Source of the DNA: HGM04593 sp045647745
GTDB lineage: Bacteria; Bacteroidota; Bacteroidia; Bacteroidales; Bacteroidaceae
Reading direction: 5' to 3'
NCBI GenBank assembly: GCA_045647745.1
Contig: JAZRMQ010000052.1
Span: 1 to 60,222 of the forward strand
Length of the DNA stretch: 60,222 nucleotides
The notes beneath the pieces were generated by a model. The model worked only from the letters and a program-made list of their open reading frames with translations, did not search any database and had not been told where the DNA came from. A program made the position numbers and the translations under genes. How positions within the stretch are numbered: the first letter of the stretch is position 1; each line of letters opens with the position of its first letter. This document shows, in pieces, positions 41,768 to 50,383 of this stretch.

Positions 41768-42754
41768 TCATTTTTTTATTCTTAATCCTCGCAACTGCAA
41801 TGCCACAATGCCATAAAGTCCCAAAAGAGCAACAAGCAGTGTTTGCGTGCTATGAACTATCAACGCAAAAACCTGTGCATCGGTTGTTGAAACCCCATAA
41901 AGCACCATAATACTTATTATCACATAGTGCCAAGGGCCCGCTCCGTTAGGTGTTGGCACAACCACTGCCACACTGCCACCTACAAAAAGCAATAAAGCCG
42001 CTGCCAACGACAGGCCACTGCTGAAACCGAAGCAGAAGAAACAGAGGTAGAACTGCATAAAGTAGCAGAACCATATACCCACTGTTTCAAGAACAAATAG
42101 TTTGCCATTTTTCATCTTTCGCAACGAAAGAAGCCCCTCTATAAAACGAGCCGCAAAGGATTTTATTTTTTTCCAAACGGAAAGTTTACGTATAAGCAGG
42201 AAAAGCAGCACAGCAATTCCCAACAGCGACAGCGTGGCAATCACCCAACCGCTAGGAGTAGCCAGCAGCGTGCTCCCCGGTATCCTAATGCCCGTCTCGC
42301 CCACAAAATCACAAAATACAGGCCACTGCACCGCAACAGCCACAACTGTTATCAACAACACCATAAGAGTATCAATCATTCTCTCCATCACCAGCGTACC
42401 CAGCGCGTGAGCAAAGGGCACGTGCTCAAATCTTTCAAGTATCACACAACGCGATACCTCGCCCACACGCGGCAACACCAAGTTTGCTGCATAAGCTATA
42501 TAAACCGAGTCGACACAGACTGCTGCCGAAGGGTTATACCCCAAAGGCGCAAGGGTAAGTTTCCAACGCCACCCCCTTATAACGTGGCTCATTATACCAA
42601 AAAACACGGTGATAGCGAACCACAAGAGATTCATATTTTTCAACTCGTTCCAAAGCAGCGAAAAGTCAAAATCGTCATACACCATATACAGGATGAACGC
42701 ACCCAATATGATTGGCAATACCGTTTTTAATGTATAATTGAAAATCTTTTTCAC
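41768..42754 (-). CDS. Flippase-like integral membrane protein (LPG synthase TM family)
   Basis: Encodes 328 residues. The start codon is GTG (42754), the only one that gives a complete N-terminal helix. Around eight membrane helices. Family features: NLLWFAITVFFGIMSHVIRGWRWKLTLAPLG, YIAYAANLVLPRVGEVSRCVILERFEHVPFAHALGTLVMERMIDTL and a late PTPNGAGPWHYVIISIMVLYGVS. This is the lysylphosphatidylglycerol-synthase transmembrane (UPF0104-like) family, whose members move or modify lipid-linked molecules. No catalytic aminoacyl-transferase domain is attached. The substrate is unknown. Confidence 0.87.
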   Translation of the reverse strand: MKKIFNYTLKTVLPIILGAFILYMVYDDFDFSLLWNELKNMNLLWFAITVFFGIMSHVIRGWRWKLTLAPLGYNPSAAVCVDSVYIAYAANLVLPRVGEVSRCVILERFEHVPFAHALGTLVMERMIDTLMVLLITVVAVAVQWPVFCDFVGETGIRIPGSTLLATPSGWVIATLSLLGIAVLLFLLIRKLSVWKKIKSFAARFIEGLLSLRKMKNGKLFVLETVGIWFCYFMQFYLCFFCFGFSSGLSLAAALLLFVGGSVAVVVPTPNGAGPWHYVIISIMVLYGVSTTDAQVFALIVHSTQTLLVALLGLYGIVALQLRGLRIKK

Positions 42755-42795
42755 AACTTTAGGAACATTTTGAAGAGTTTTTTAATAGTTTTCGT

Positions 42796-42829
42796 TACCT
42801 TTGCAACATTGTGTTCAATCGCAAAGATA
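42796..42829. promoter_or_regulatory. Divergent -7 boxes of rsmA and the flippase-like gene
   Basis: TACCTTTG (42796-42803) reads toward rsmA and TATCTTTG (42822-42829, minus strand) toward the membrane-protein gene. Both match TAnnTTTG exactly. TTTG for rsmA (42769-42772) lies 23 bases from its box, slightly long. The overlapping arrangement could make the two promoters compete. Confidence 0.5.
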
Positions 42830-42910
42830 AAATAATTATTGAAGAAAAACGGCTTTTTTGATTACATAATTAATTAATAGCCCTAAAATTCAAATAAAAC
42901 ACAACCGGCA

Positions 42911-43696
42911 ATGAAGGAAGTAACGGCAAAAAAAAGATTAGGACAACATTTCCTCATAGATTTGTCTATTGCAAAAAAAATTGCAGACACCGTTGATGTT
43001 TGCCCCGGTATTCCCATTCTAGAGGTTGGCCCGGGAATGGGCGTTCTTACCCGTTTTTTGCTGGAGAAGCCCCATCGCCTAAAGGTTGTGGAGATTGACG
43101 AGGAGTCTGTAACCTATCTTTGCAACAACCTACCCCAGCTGCAAGAGGAAAACATTATCCCCGATGATTTTCTAAAGATGCACCTCGACCGCCTATTCGA
43201 TGGCGAACAATTTATGCTCATAGGCAATTATCCTTATAACATCTCGAGCCAGATATTTTTCAAGATGCTCGACTACAAGGAGTATATCCCCTATTGCAGC
43301 GGTATGATACAGAAAGAGGTTGGCGAGCGCCTTGCAGCCCAGCCCGGTACAAAGGCCTATGGAATATTGAGCATTTTCATTCAGTTGTGGTACGACGTTG
43401 AATATCTTTTCACTGTTGACGAAAATGTATTCTCCCCCCCTCCAAAGGTAAAGAGCGCCGTTGTACTGATGAAGCGCAACAGCCGCACAACATTGGAGTG
43501 CAACGAAGAGCTGTTCCGCAAAATTGTAAAAGGCACATTCAACCAAAGACGAAAAAAGCTACGAAACTCTATACAGCAGATTGTCGGGAAAGAATCGCCA
43601 CTGCTGAGCGACCCCATCCTTGACAAGCGCCCCGAGCAACTATCGATAGAGGATTTTATCGAACTGACCAATAAAGTTGAACGCGATTTGGCTTAA
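42911..43696 (+). CDS. rsmA: 16S rRNA dimethyladenosine transferase
   Basis: Encodes 261 residues. It dimethylates the two adjacent adenines of the 3' terminal hairpin of 16S rRNA during small-subunit maturation. N-terminal KKRLGQHFLID, SAM-binding ILEVGPGMGVLTRFLL, VVEIDEESV, and the catalytic NYPYNISSQIFFKML are all present. RLAAQPGTKAYGILSIFIQLWYDVEYLFTV and FSPPPKVKSAVVLM follow, and the short C-terminal helical domain ends with KRPEQLSIEDFIELTN. It is 11 bases upstream of mgtE, in the same operon. The older name is ksgA. Confidence 0.96.
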   Translation: MKEVTAKKRLGQHFLIDLSIAKKIADTVDVCPGIPILEVGPGMGVLTRFLLEKPHRLKVVEIDEESVTYLCNNLPQLQEENIIPDDFLKMHLDRLFDGEQFMLIGNYPYNISSQIFFKMLDYKEYIPYCSGMIQKEVGERLAAQPGTKAYGILSIFIQLWYDVEYLFTVDENVFSPPPKVKSAVVLMKRNSRTTLECNEELFRKIVKGTFNQRRKKLRNSIQQIVGKESPLLSDPILDKRPEQLSIEDFIELTNKVERDLA

Positions 43697-43707
43697 ACGA
43701 GAGATTT

Positions 43708-45060
43708 ATGACACAGGAATTCATCAACCACATAAAGGAGCTGATAGATAAAAAGGACTCCGTGCTGTTGCAGGAAGCTGTTTCAAAACTACACCCTGCC
43801 GACATTGCCGAAGCCTGTCTTGAGCTCACTACCGAACAAGCACGTTTTCTCTACCGCCAGCTCGACAACGAGACAGCCGCCGACGCCCTCATCGAGATGG
43901 ACGAGGACCTGCGTAACGACCTTCTCGAAGAACTGCCATCCGAGGCCATTGCAAAGCGGTTCGTCAACTATATGGACACCGACGACGCCGTTGAGATTAT
44001 CCGTGATATGGACGAGGAGAAGCAGGAGGAGGTGCTTTCCCACATTCAGGATATTGAGCAAGCCGGTGACATTGTAGACCTTTTGCAATATGACGAGGAC
44101 ACCGCCGGTGGTCTTATGAGTACCGAGATGGTTGTTGTTAACGGCAATTGGAGTATGCCCGAGTGTTTGAAGGAGATGCGCCAACAAGCCGAAGAACTTG
44201 ACGATATTTACTACATATACGTTGTAGACGATGATGAACGTCTTTGCGGACTTTTCCCGCTAAAGAAGATGATTACAAGCCCATCTGTCTCAAAGGTAAA
44301 GCACGTGATGGACACCAACATCATTAGTGTAGACGTAGACACTCCCATCGACGAGGTTACAATGCTAATTGAAAAGTATAACCTCGTTGCCATCCCTGTT
44401 GTCGATAAAATAAACCGCCTTGTCGGACAAATCACCGTCGACGATATTATGGACGAGGTTCGTGAACAGACCGAGCACGACCAACAACTCACCGCCGGTC
44501 TTACCCAAGATGTCGAGACAGGCGATAATGTTTTTGTACAGACAAAAGCGCGATTGCCTTGGCTTATAATTGGAATGTTAGGAGGTATCTGTTCTTCATT
44601 GCTGCTTAATTGCTTCACGAACACGCTCGGCAACCACCCCGAGATGGCATTGTTCATTCCACTGCTTGCCGGAATGGGCGGTAATGTAGGAACTCAATCA
44701 TCGGCCATTGCGGTGCAAGGCCTTGCCAACAACTCATTAAATTCAAAACACATATTCAGGCACATACTCAAAGAAATGGTTGTAGCTATAATAAATGCCA
44801 CCATACTATCGCTGATGGTATATATCTACAATTTCTTTGTATATGGCGCAGCCGATATTGTAACCCTCGCTGTTCCGCTCAGCCTTTTTGTGGTTGTGCT
44901 CTTTGCATCAGGGTTCGGAACACTCATACCAATGGTGCTTGAGAGAATAAATATCAACCCGGCAGTAGCTACGGGACCATTTATACAGATTATAAACGAC
45001 CTCAGCGGAATGACCTTTTATATGATTATTTCTATGATACTGAGTCAAATAATGTCATAA
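43708..45060 (+). CDS. mgtE: MgtE family magnesium transporter
   Basis: Encodes 450 residues. An N-terminal superhelical domain (about 5-130; LHPADIAEACLELTTEQARFLYRQL, DEDLRNDLLEELPSEAIAKRFVNYM) and two CBS domains (about 135-255; YYIYVVDDDERLCGLFPLKKM, VAIPVVDKINRLVGQITVDDIMDEV) sense cytosolic Mg2+. The C-terminal five-helix pore (about 280-450) contains PLLAGMGGNVGTQSSAIAVQGLA and TGPFIQIINDLSGMTFY, which line the Mg2+ path. It is between rsmA and the esterase gene, with 4 bases to the latter. Confidence 0.95.
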   Translation: MTQEFINHIKELIDKKDSVLLQEAVSKLHPADIAEACLELTTEQARFLYRQLDNETAADALIEMDEDLRNDLLEELPSEAIAKRFVNYMDTDDAVEIIRDMDEEKQEEVLSHIQDIEQAGDIVDLLQYDEDTAGGLMSTEMVVVNGNWSMPECLKEMRQQAEELDDIYYIYVVDDDERLCGLFPLKKMITSPSVSKVKHVMDTNIISVDVDTPIDEVTMLIEKYNLVAIPVVDKINRLVGQITVDDIMDEVREQTEHDQQLTAGLTQDVETGDNVFVQTKARLPWLIIGMLGGICSSLLLNCFTNTLGNHPEMALFIPLLAGMGGNVGTQSSAIAVQGLANNSLNSKHIFRHILKEMVVAIINATILSLMVYIYNFFVYGAADIVTLAVPLSLFVVVLFASGFGTLIPMVLERININPAVATGPFIQIINDLSGMTFYMIISMILSQIMS

Positions 45061-45064
45061 CACA

Positions 45065-46288
45065 ATGAAACTACACAAATTTATTGCAACAACAGCCTCC
45101 ATTGCAACATTGCTGTTTGCTAATCCCAGTGCATCAACAGCTCAAATACAAGAGTTTAAAGCGTGGGTCGAAGCCCCAAAAGGAGAACTAACTGAGCAAC
45201 GCTTTGCAAACAAAAAGCTCGATAAAGCCGAGTGCAACGAGGCCGCATATATAATTGACTCACTTTGGCTTAGAAAGAGTGCGCAGGAGCTTGGCCGACA
45301 ATGGGAAAGGCTCACTATAAACCACGATTCCATCAAGCTGGCTTGTGCCTGCCGAGTATTTGGTGCTGTGCCAAAGGACGGCCGCAGCCTCTACATCTCA
45401 ATGCACGGAGGCGGTCACTGTCCAAAAGAGGTTAACGACGAGCAATGGATGAACCAAATATACCTTTACGAGCCAAGCGAAGGCGTGTACATTGCACCAC
45501 GAGCTCCGTGGAACACATCAGACCTGTGGCATCGCAAAGGACTCGACGAAATGCTTGAAGATGTTATCAGAGCTTGTGTGGTATTTGAAGGCGTAAACCC
45601 CAACAAAGTTTATCTGCTCGGCTACTCGGCCGGTGGCGATGGTGTTTGGCGCCTTGCTCCCCGAATGGCCGACAAATGGGCGGCAGCCTCAATGATGGCC
45701 GGCCATCCCGGTGAATCATCACAAATAAACCTCATCAACACACCATATATGATTTGGATGGGTGAGAACGACCACTACTACGACCGCAATATCCTTGCAA
45801 AGGAAAAGGCGCAGATAATGGACTCATTAAGCGCAGCACACCCCGGCAAATACATACACAGTAGCCACATTCTCAAAGATAAAGGACACTGGATGGAGCA
45901 AGCCGACACCGTTGCACTAAGCTGGATGGCACAATATCGTCGTGCACCCTACCCAAAGGAAATAGTATGGCGCCAAGAGTTTGTCACACGCAAGCACTTT
46001 TATTGGCTTACAGCCCCCGCCGACGAGGTTGAGCAGGGCAAAACAGTCATAGCAAGCATTGAAGGCAACGAAATCAATATCGAAAAGTGCGACTACAGCA
46101 AGCTCACCATCTACCTCAACGATAATCTTGTCAACCTTGACAAAAAAGTCACCATTCGCCACAAAGGCAAAAAGATTGCGCGCATAAAGCCACGTCGCAC
46201 AATAGCCAACCTGCACCGCAGCCTAAATTTGCGCAACGACCGCAGCTATGCCTTCCCCTGCATCATCGAGGTTGAAATCAAGCAGTAG
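45065..46288 (+). CDS. Exported alpha/beta-hydrolase (esterase-like)
   Basis: Encodes 407 residues with a signal peptide (MKLHKFIATTASIATLLFANPSASTA). An alpha/beta-hydrolase domain is seen: LYISMHGGGHCPKEVND (oxyanion-hole HGGG), YIAPRAPWNTSDLWH, LLGYSAGGDGVWRLAP with nucleophile Ser188, PYMIWMGENDHYYDRN with a likely Asp, and DKGHWMEQAD with a likely catalytic His. The C-terminal part (about 300-407) is a beta-rich appendix (ITIYLNDN-type strands, KVTIRHKGKKIARIK). It resembles PHB-depolymerase/feruloyl-esterase-like enzymes, but the substrate cannot be named. It is the last gene of the rsmA-mgtE operon. Confidence 0.8.
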   Translation: MKLHKFIATTASIATLLFANPSASTAQIQEFKAWVEAPKGELTEQRFANKKLDKAECNEAAYIIDSLWLRKSAQELGRQWERLTINHDSIKLACACRVFGAVPKDGRSLYISMHGGGHCPKEVNDEQWMNQIYLYEPSEGVYIAPRAPWNTSDLWHRKGLDEMLEDVIRACVVFEGVNPNKVYLLGYSAGGDGVWRLAPRMADKWAAASMMAGHPGESSQINLINTPYMIWMGENDHYYDRNILAKEKAQIMDSLSAAHPGKYIHSSHILKDKGHWMEQADTVALSWMAQYRRAPYPKEIVWRQEFVTRKHFYWLTAPADEVEQGKTVIASIEGNEINIEKCDYSKLTIYLNDNLVNLDKKVTIRHKGKKIARIKPRRTIANLHRSLNLRNDRSYAFPCIIEVEIKQ

Positions 46289-46360
46289 TTCAATAGAACT
46301 TATTTTTGCGGCCAGAGCACTTTTTTGGTAGAAATTTAAACAGTTTCTTAAAATAAACAT

Positions 46361-46368
46361 TATATTTG
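46361..46368 (+). promoter_or_regulatory. -7 box of the DUF349 gene
   Basis: TATATTTG is an exact TAnnTTTG match, giving a leader of about 95 bases before the ATG at 46471. No clean -33 TTTG lies at 19-21 bases. A 17-codon ORF is in the leader. Confidence 0.5.
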
Positions 46369-46410
46369 CAGAAACTGCGGAAAAACAAACAGGCTTTTCG
46401 TTGTAAAAAA

Positions 46411-46464
46411 ATGGAGAGCCGTGTTGTTTTTTGCACTATATTTTTTATAAACCAAAAAAGATAA
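46411..46464 (+). CDS. Possible 17-codon upstream ORF in the DUF349 leader
   Basis: ATG at 46411 opens MESRVVFCTIFFINQKR and stops with TAA six bases before the DUF349 start codon. It lies inside the transcribed leader if the -7 box at 46361 is used. There is no homology evidence, and a chance ORF of this size is easily possible. Confidence 0.25.
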   Translation: MESRVVFCTIFFINQKR

Positions 46465-46470
46465 AAAACA

Positions 46471-48345
46471 ATGAGCGAAAGTGTTAAATCGAATGTTCAG
46501 CCACAAGAGTTGAACATTGCGAGTACTCCTGAAGAGGCTGTCAATGCCGCTACGACTGAGATTACAGAGCAGAACAGCATCAACGAGGAGACTCCACAAG
46601 TGCCAACAGAAGATGCAGTCAACGAAACAGAGGTCGCAAAACCGGCAAGCCGTCAGGAAATCATCGTACGCCTTCAGGCAATAGCCGAGAGCGACGATGC
46701 GCTCAACAGCAAAGCCGAGACCGAAGCACTGAAGGTACAATTCTATCGTATGCGCACAGCAGAGATTGAAGCAGCCCTCAAAGAACACATCGCACAAGGC
46801 GGCGAAGAGGCTTTGTTCGTTCCACAACCCGATGAGCTAGAGGAGAGTTTTAAACAATATCTCAACCAGATAAAAGCAAAGCGCAACGCTTGGCTGGCAG
46901 CACAGGAAGAGGAGATGAAAGCAAATTACGAGAAAAAACTGCAACTGCTTGAGCAATTACAAGCCCTTGTAGACAAAGCTGCACAAGGCACACCCGAGGT
47001 AAATGAATTCCGCGCACTGCAAACAGAGTGGAAAGAGATAAAGAATATTCCTCAAAATCAAGTAGCCCCATTGTGGAAACAGTATCAGTTGCTTGGCGAG
47101 CAGTTCTACGACGTATTAAAGATAAACAGCGAGTTCCGCGAATACGACTTCAAGAAAAACCTTGAGATAAAGACAATGCTCTGCGCACAAGCCGAGGCTC
47201 TAGCCGAGGAGGCAGACGTCATTAGCGCCTTCCGTCAGCTACAACAGCTACACAACGAGTTCCGCGAAACAGGCCCAGTTGCCCCCGATTTGCGCGAAGA
47301 GGTGTGGACACGTTTCAAGGCTGCATCAACAATTGTCAACCGCCGTCATCAGGAGCACTTTGAGGCAAAGAAAGACAAAGAGAAGGAGAATCTAGATAAA
47401 AAGACCGCAATCTGCGAAGAGATAGAGCAGATGAACTTCACCGAGCTCCTAACCTATCAAGCTTGGAACAACGCCACACAGCAAATCCTCGACCTGCAAA
47501 CAAAGTGGAAGGAGATTGGCTTTGCACCACAAAAGATGAACCTCAAGATATTCGAGCGTTTCCGCGCTGCGTGTGACAATTTCTTTGTTCAAAAGAGCGA
47601 ATTCTTTAAAGAGGCAAAGAACACACTTGCCAAAAATCTCGAACGCAAGAAAGAGCTGTGCGAGCAGGCCGAGCTACTAAAAGAGAGCGAAGATTGGAAG
47701 ACAACAGCCGACAAACTCACCAAACTACAAAAAGAGTGGAAAGAGATTGGTGCAGTTACACAAAAGCACTCTGAGGCACTATGGAAACGCTTTGTCAGCG
47801 CTTGCGACTATTTCTTTGAGCGTCGCAACGCCGCAACATCATCACAGCGCAATGTAGAGCAAGAAAACTTAAAGCTCAAACGAGAGGTCATTGAAAAAAT
47901 CAAAGCAATCGACACCACCCTACCAGCAGCAGAGCAAACAAAACAGCTCTCAGCCCTCACACAAGAGTGGAACAGCATAGGCTTTGTACCTTTTAAAGAG
48001 AAAGACAAGCTCTACAAAGAGTATCGTCAAGCCACCAATGCCCTATACGAGAAGCTGCACATCAACGCAAACGAGCGCAAACTAGCGAATTTCCGTAACA
48101 ACATTGGCAAGAACGGCAACACTCTACAACGCGAACGCGACCACCTCATTCGTCAATATGAAGCAATGAAAAATGAAATTGCTACATACGAGAACAACCT
48201 CGGTTTCTTGAGCGTATCGAATAAAAAAGGTGCAAGCCTTGTCGATGTAATGCGTCAAAAAGTTGAAAAGCTTAAACTCGATGCAAAGGTAATCCTCGAC
48301 AAAATTCACCTTGTTGAAGACGAGATAGAAAAAGAGGCAAAGTAA
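46471..48345 (+). CDS. DUF349 repeat protein
   Basis: Encodes 624 residues, cytosolic, highly helical and charged. An acidic, low-complexity N-terminus (about 1-60, Glu/Thr/Asn-rich) is followed by five DUF349 repeats, each around a Trp-Lys-Glu-Ile type core: LQTEWKEIKNIPQNQVAPLW, LHNEFRETGPVAPDLREEVW, LQTKWKEIGFAPQKMNLKIF, LQKEWKEIGAVTQKHSEALW, LTQEWNSIGFVPFKEKDKLY. A coiled-coil C-terminus follows (LRREYEAM-like, VEKLKLDAKVILDKIHLVEDEIEK). Family function is not established. It stands alone between its own -7 box and a terminator. Confidence 0.9.
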   Translation: MSESVKSNVQPQELNIASTPEEAVNAATTEITEQNSINEETPQVPTEDAVNETEVAKPASRQEIIVRLQAIAESDDALNSKAETEALKVQFYRMRTAEIEAALKEHIAQGGEEALFVPQPDELEESFKQYLNQIKAKRNAWLAAQEEEMKANYEKKLQLLEQLQALVDKAAQGTPEVNEFRALQTEWKEIKNIPQNQVAPLWKQYQLLGEQFYDVLKINSEFREYDFKKNLEIKTMLCAQAEALAEEADVISAFRQLQQLHNEFRETGPVAPDLREEVWTRFKAASTIVNRRHQEHFEAKKDKEKENLDKKTAICEEIEQMNFTELLTYQAWNNATQQILDLQTKWKEIGFAPQKMNLKIFERFRAACDNFFVQKSEFFKEAKNTLAKNLERKKELCEQAELLKESEDWKTTADKLTKLQKEWKEIGAVTQKHSEALWKRFVSACDYFFERRNAATSSQRNVEQENLKLKREVIEKIKAIDTTLPAAEQTKQLSALTQEWNSIGFVPFKEKDKLYKEYRQATNALYEKLHINANERKLANFRNNIGKNGNTLQRERDHLIRQYEAMKNEIATYENNLGFLSVSNKKGASLVDVMRQKVEKLKLDAKVILDKIHLVEDEIEKEAK

Positions 48346-48370
48346 AAATACTGCTTTACAAGTAGACAAA

Positions 48371-48409
48371 TCAATCCTTCCACTTTAATGTAGAAGGATT
48401 GATTTTTTA
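48371..48409 (+). terminator. Intrinsic terminator of the DUF349 gene
   Basis: A 10-bp perfect stem (48371-48380 with 48393-48402), 12-base loop, then a T run, 25 bases after the stop. Confidence 0.88.
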
Positions 48410-48644
48410 TATACAGTCCATACACAAAAAAAGGCGAAGCTTGCGGCTCCACCTTGAATGTTTTCACAACGGAATAATCCTTATTGTGATTTATCTTGCG
48501 CTCGTCGGTGTATTTTATATCTCAAAGATTATTTTCCCCAAAAATATGCATCATTTTTCATAAATTCAAAACCAGTTCTAAGAAGTTTCAATAATTTGAT
48601 TTATTTTTACAAAGTATAATATTTTACTTAGGTTATAATTGATT

Positions 48645-49514
48645 ATGAATACTATATGGATTGTGATGCCTATTCTAATTGCATTGATGTTTCTTTTGGG
48701 CATTGACCTTGATAGAAAGGCATTTACAAATGTTATAAAAAAGCCTAAGGCTGTGCTATTAGGAATGACGGGACAGCTTGTTATTTTGCCACTGATAGCT
48801 TTTGCTGTGGCGTGGGTATTAAAGTTGTCACCTGTTTATTTTATGGGATTGGTGCTCGTGGCTTGTTGCCCGGGCGGCAGCTCTTCAAATGTATTCTCAA
48901 TGCTGGCAAAGGGTGATGTTGCTCTCTCTGTCACCCTGACAGCATTAAGTAGCATTGTAACGCTTTTCACTTTACCCATTATTATGGCTTTTGTTGCCGA
49001 TTTTGTATCCAGCACAAGTGGCAGCGATATTCATTTGCCCATTGGCAAGTTGTTTATGCAGAATATTGTATTGCTCTTTGTTCCGCTTTTAGCTGGCAGT
49101 CTTTTGCGCAAAGCAAGACCCGACGCTGCGGCAAAAACAGCCAAGATACTCGGCAAATTTGCGTTCCCGGCACTGATGACACTTGCAGCAGTGTTTTTCT
49201 TGCAATATTGGCGCGAGATTGCTGAAAATTTTACAATTCTTGGAGTATCGGGAGCGCTGCTAATAGTGCTTGCTATGCTATGCAGTTCAATGCTCTCGCG
49301 TTTCGGAGGTTTTGACGCCGGGACCAGACGAACTATCGTTATTGAGGTGGGAATGCAAAATGCGGCCCAAGCAATAGCCATTGCATCGTCGCCTTTTATC
49401 TTCAACAGCGGAGAGATGGCCCTGCCGGCAATTATATACGCTTTGCTAATGAATATAATTCTGCTTGTATATGTCTACCGCATAAGGCAGAAAGAAAAAC
49501 TTACTTTAAAATGA
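48645..49514 (+). CDS. Bile acid:sodium symporter (BASS) family transporter
   Basis: Encodes 289 residues from the ATG of MNTIWIVMPILIALMF; an in-frame TTG two codons upstream is rejected. Eight to ten membrane helices. Family features: GLVLVACCPGGSSSNVFSMLAKGDVALSVTLTALSSIVTLFTLPI, which carries the discontinuous-helix substrate/Na+ site, and TIVIEVGMQNAAQAIAIASSPF, the second crossing helix motif. BASS transporters take up bile acids, pantothenate, 2-keto acids or other organic anions with Na+. The ATG of menA overlaps its stop (ATGA), so the two are translationally coupled. The actual substrate is open. Confidence 0.9.
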   Translation: MNTIWIVMPILIALMFLLGIDLDRKAFTNVIKKPKAVLLGMTGQLVILPLIAFAVAWVLKLSPVYFMGLVLVACCPGGSSSNVFSMLAKGDVALSVTLTALSSIVTLFTLPIIMAFVADFVSSTSGSDIHLPIGKLFMQNIVLLFVPLLAGSLLRKARPDAAAKTAKILGKFAFPALMTLAAVFFLQYWREIAENFTILGVSGALLIVLAMLCSSMLSRFGGFDAGTRRTIVIEVGMQNAAQAIAIASSPFIFNSGEMALPAIIYALLMNIILLVYVYRIRQKEKLTLK

Positions 49515-50383
49515 AAAAGTGGATTGAAGCAATGCGATTGCGCACTCTGCCGGTGAGCCTTGCCGGAGTGGTTTGCGGAACGGCCTGTGCTCTTTTAAAC
49601 GGCTCTTTCAATATTATTGTGGTGCTGTTGTGCGCTCTATTCGCTGCGTTGGCACAGATTGCATCTAATTTCGGGAACGAATATTACGACTACAAAAATG
49701 GCATAGACAAGAAGGGACGCGAGGGTTTTAGGCGTGGCGTGACCGAAGGTGAAATTTCGCCAAAGGCTATGAAATATGCGACGTACAGCACAATACTCCT
49801 TGCCGCCGTTATTGGCTGTGTGATGCTCTTTTTTGGCCCTTGGTGGCTTGTTTTAGTGGGCATTGTTATTGTGTTGTTTGCATTGGGGTATAGCGCCGGA
49901 CCTTACCCATTGTCGCACCACGGGCTGGGCGATATAGCTGTAATAATTTTCTTCGGTGTTATCCCTGTTACTTTTACCTGTTTTTTGCAGACAAAATATT
50001 TTGACACAGATACTTTTGCAACATCATTAGCTGTGGGATTGCTCGCGGCTAATGTGTTGATTGTAAACAATTACAGAGATAAAGAAGATGACAAGGCTGT
50101 TGGAAAGAACACCACAGTGGTAATTTGGGGGCGCAAGGCTATGGGTCGGTGGTATCTTCTTTCGGGATTTATTGCAATGGTTATTATGCTGCCAGTTTGG
50201 TTAACACTCGAATATAGAGCTGTGGCAATAACAACAATTTACCTTGTTTTACACATCAGAAACTGGCAATATTTGAAAAATGCACGCGGCTCGGCGCTCA
50301 ACCCATTGCTTGGCAGAACCGCAGCAACACTCTTGCTCTTTTCGTTGATGTTTCTGTCGGGCGTGATGATATATCTGTTTTAA
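49511..50383 (+). CDS. menA: 1,4-dihydroxy-2-naphthoate polyprenyltransferase
   Basis: Encodes 290 residues of the UbiA superfamily with about nine membrane helices. It prenylates 1,4-dihydroxy-2-naphthoate to demethylmenaquinone in the inner membrane. Both Asp-rich sites are seen: NEYYDYKNGIDKKGREG and NNYRDKEDDKAVGKNT. The N-terminus MRLRTLPVSLAGVVCGTACAL fits MenA rather than UbiA or heme-O synthase. It likely uses a polyprenyl diphosphate of the type made by the enzyme at 32089. Its stop overlaps the stop of convergent mutS2 by four bases, leaving no space for a terminator. Confidence 0.93.
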   Translation: MKKWIEAMRLRTLPVSLAGVVCGTACALLNGSFNIIVVLLCALFAALAQIASNFGNEYYDYKNGIDKKGREGFRRGVTEGEISPKAMKYATYSTILLAAVIGCVMLFFGPWWLVLVGIVIVLFALGYSAGPYPLSHHGLGDIAVIIFFGVIPVTFTCFLQTKYFDTDTFATSLAVGLLAANVLIVNNYRDKEDDKAVGKNTTVVIWGRKAMGRWYLLSGFIAMVIMLPVWLTLEYRAVAITTIYLVLHIRNWQYLKNARGSALNPLLGRTAATLLLFSLMFLSGVMIYLF

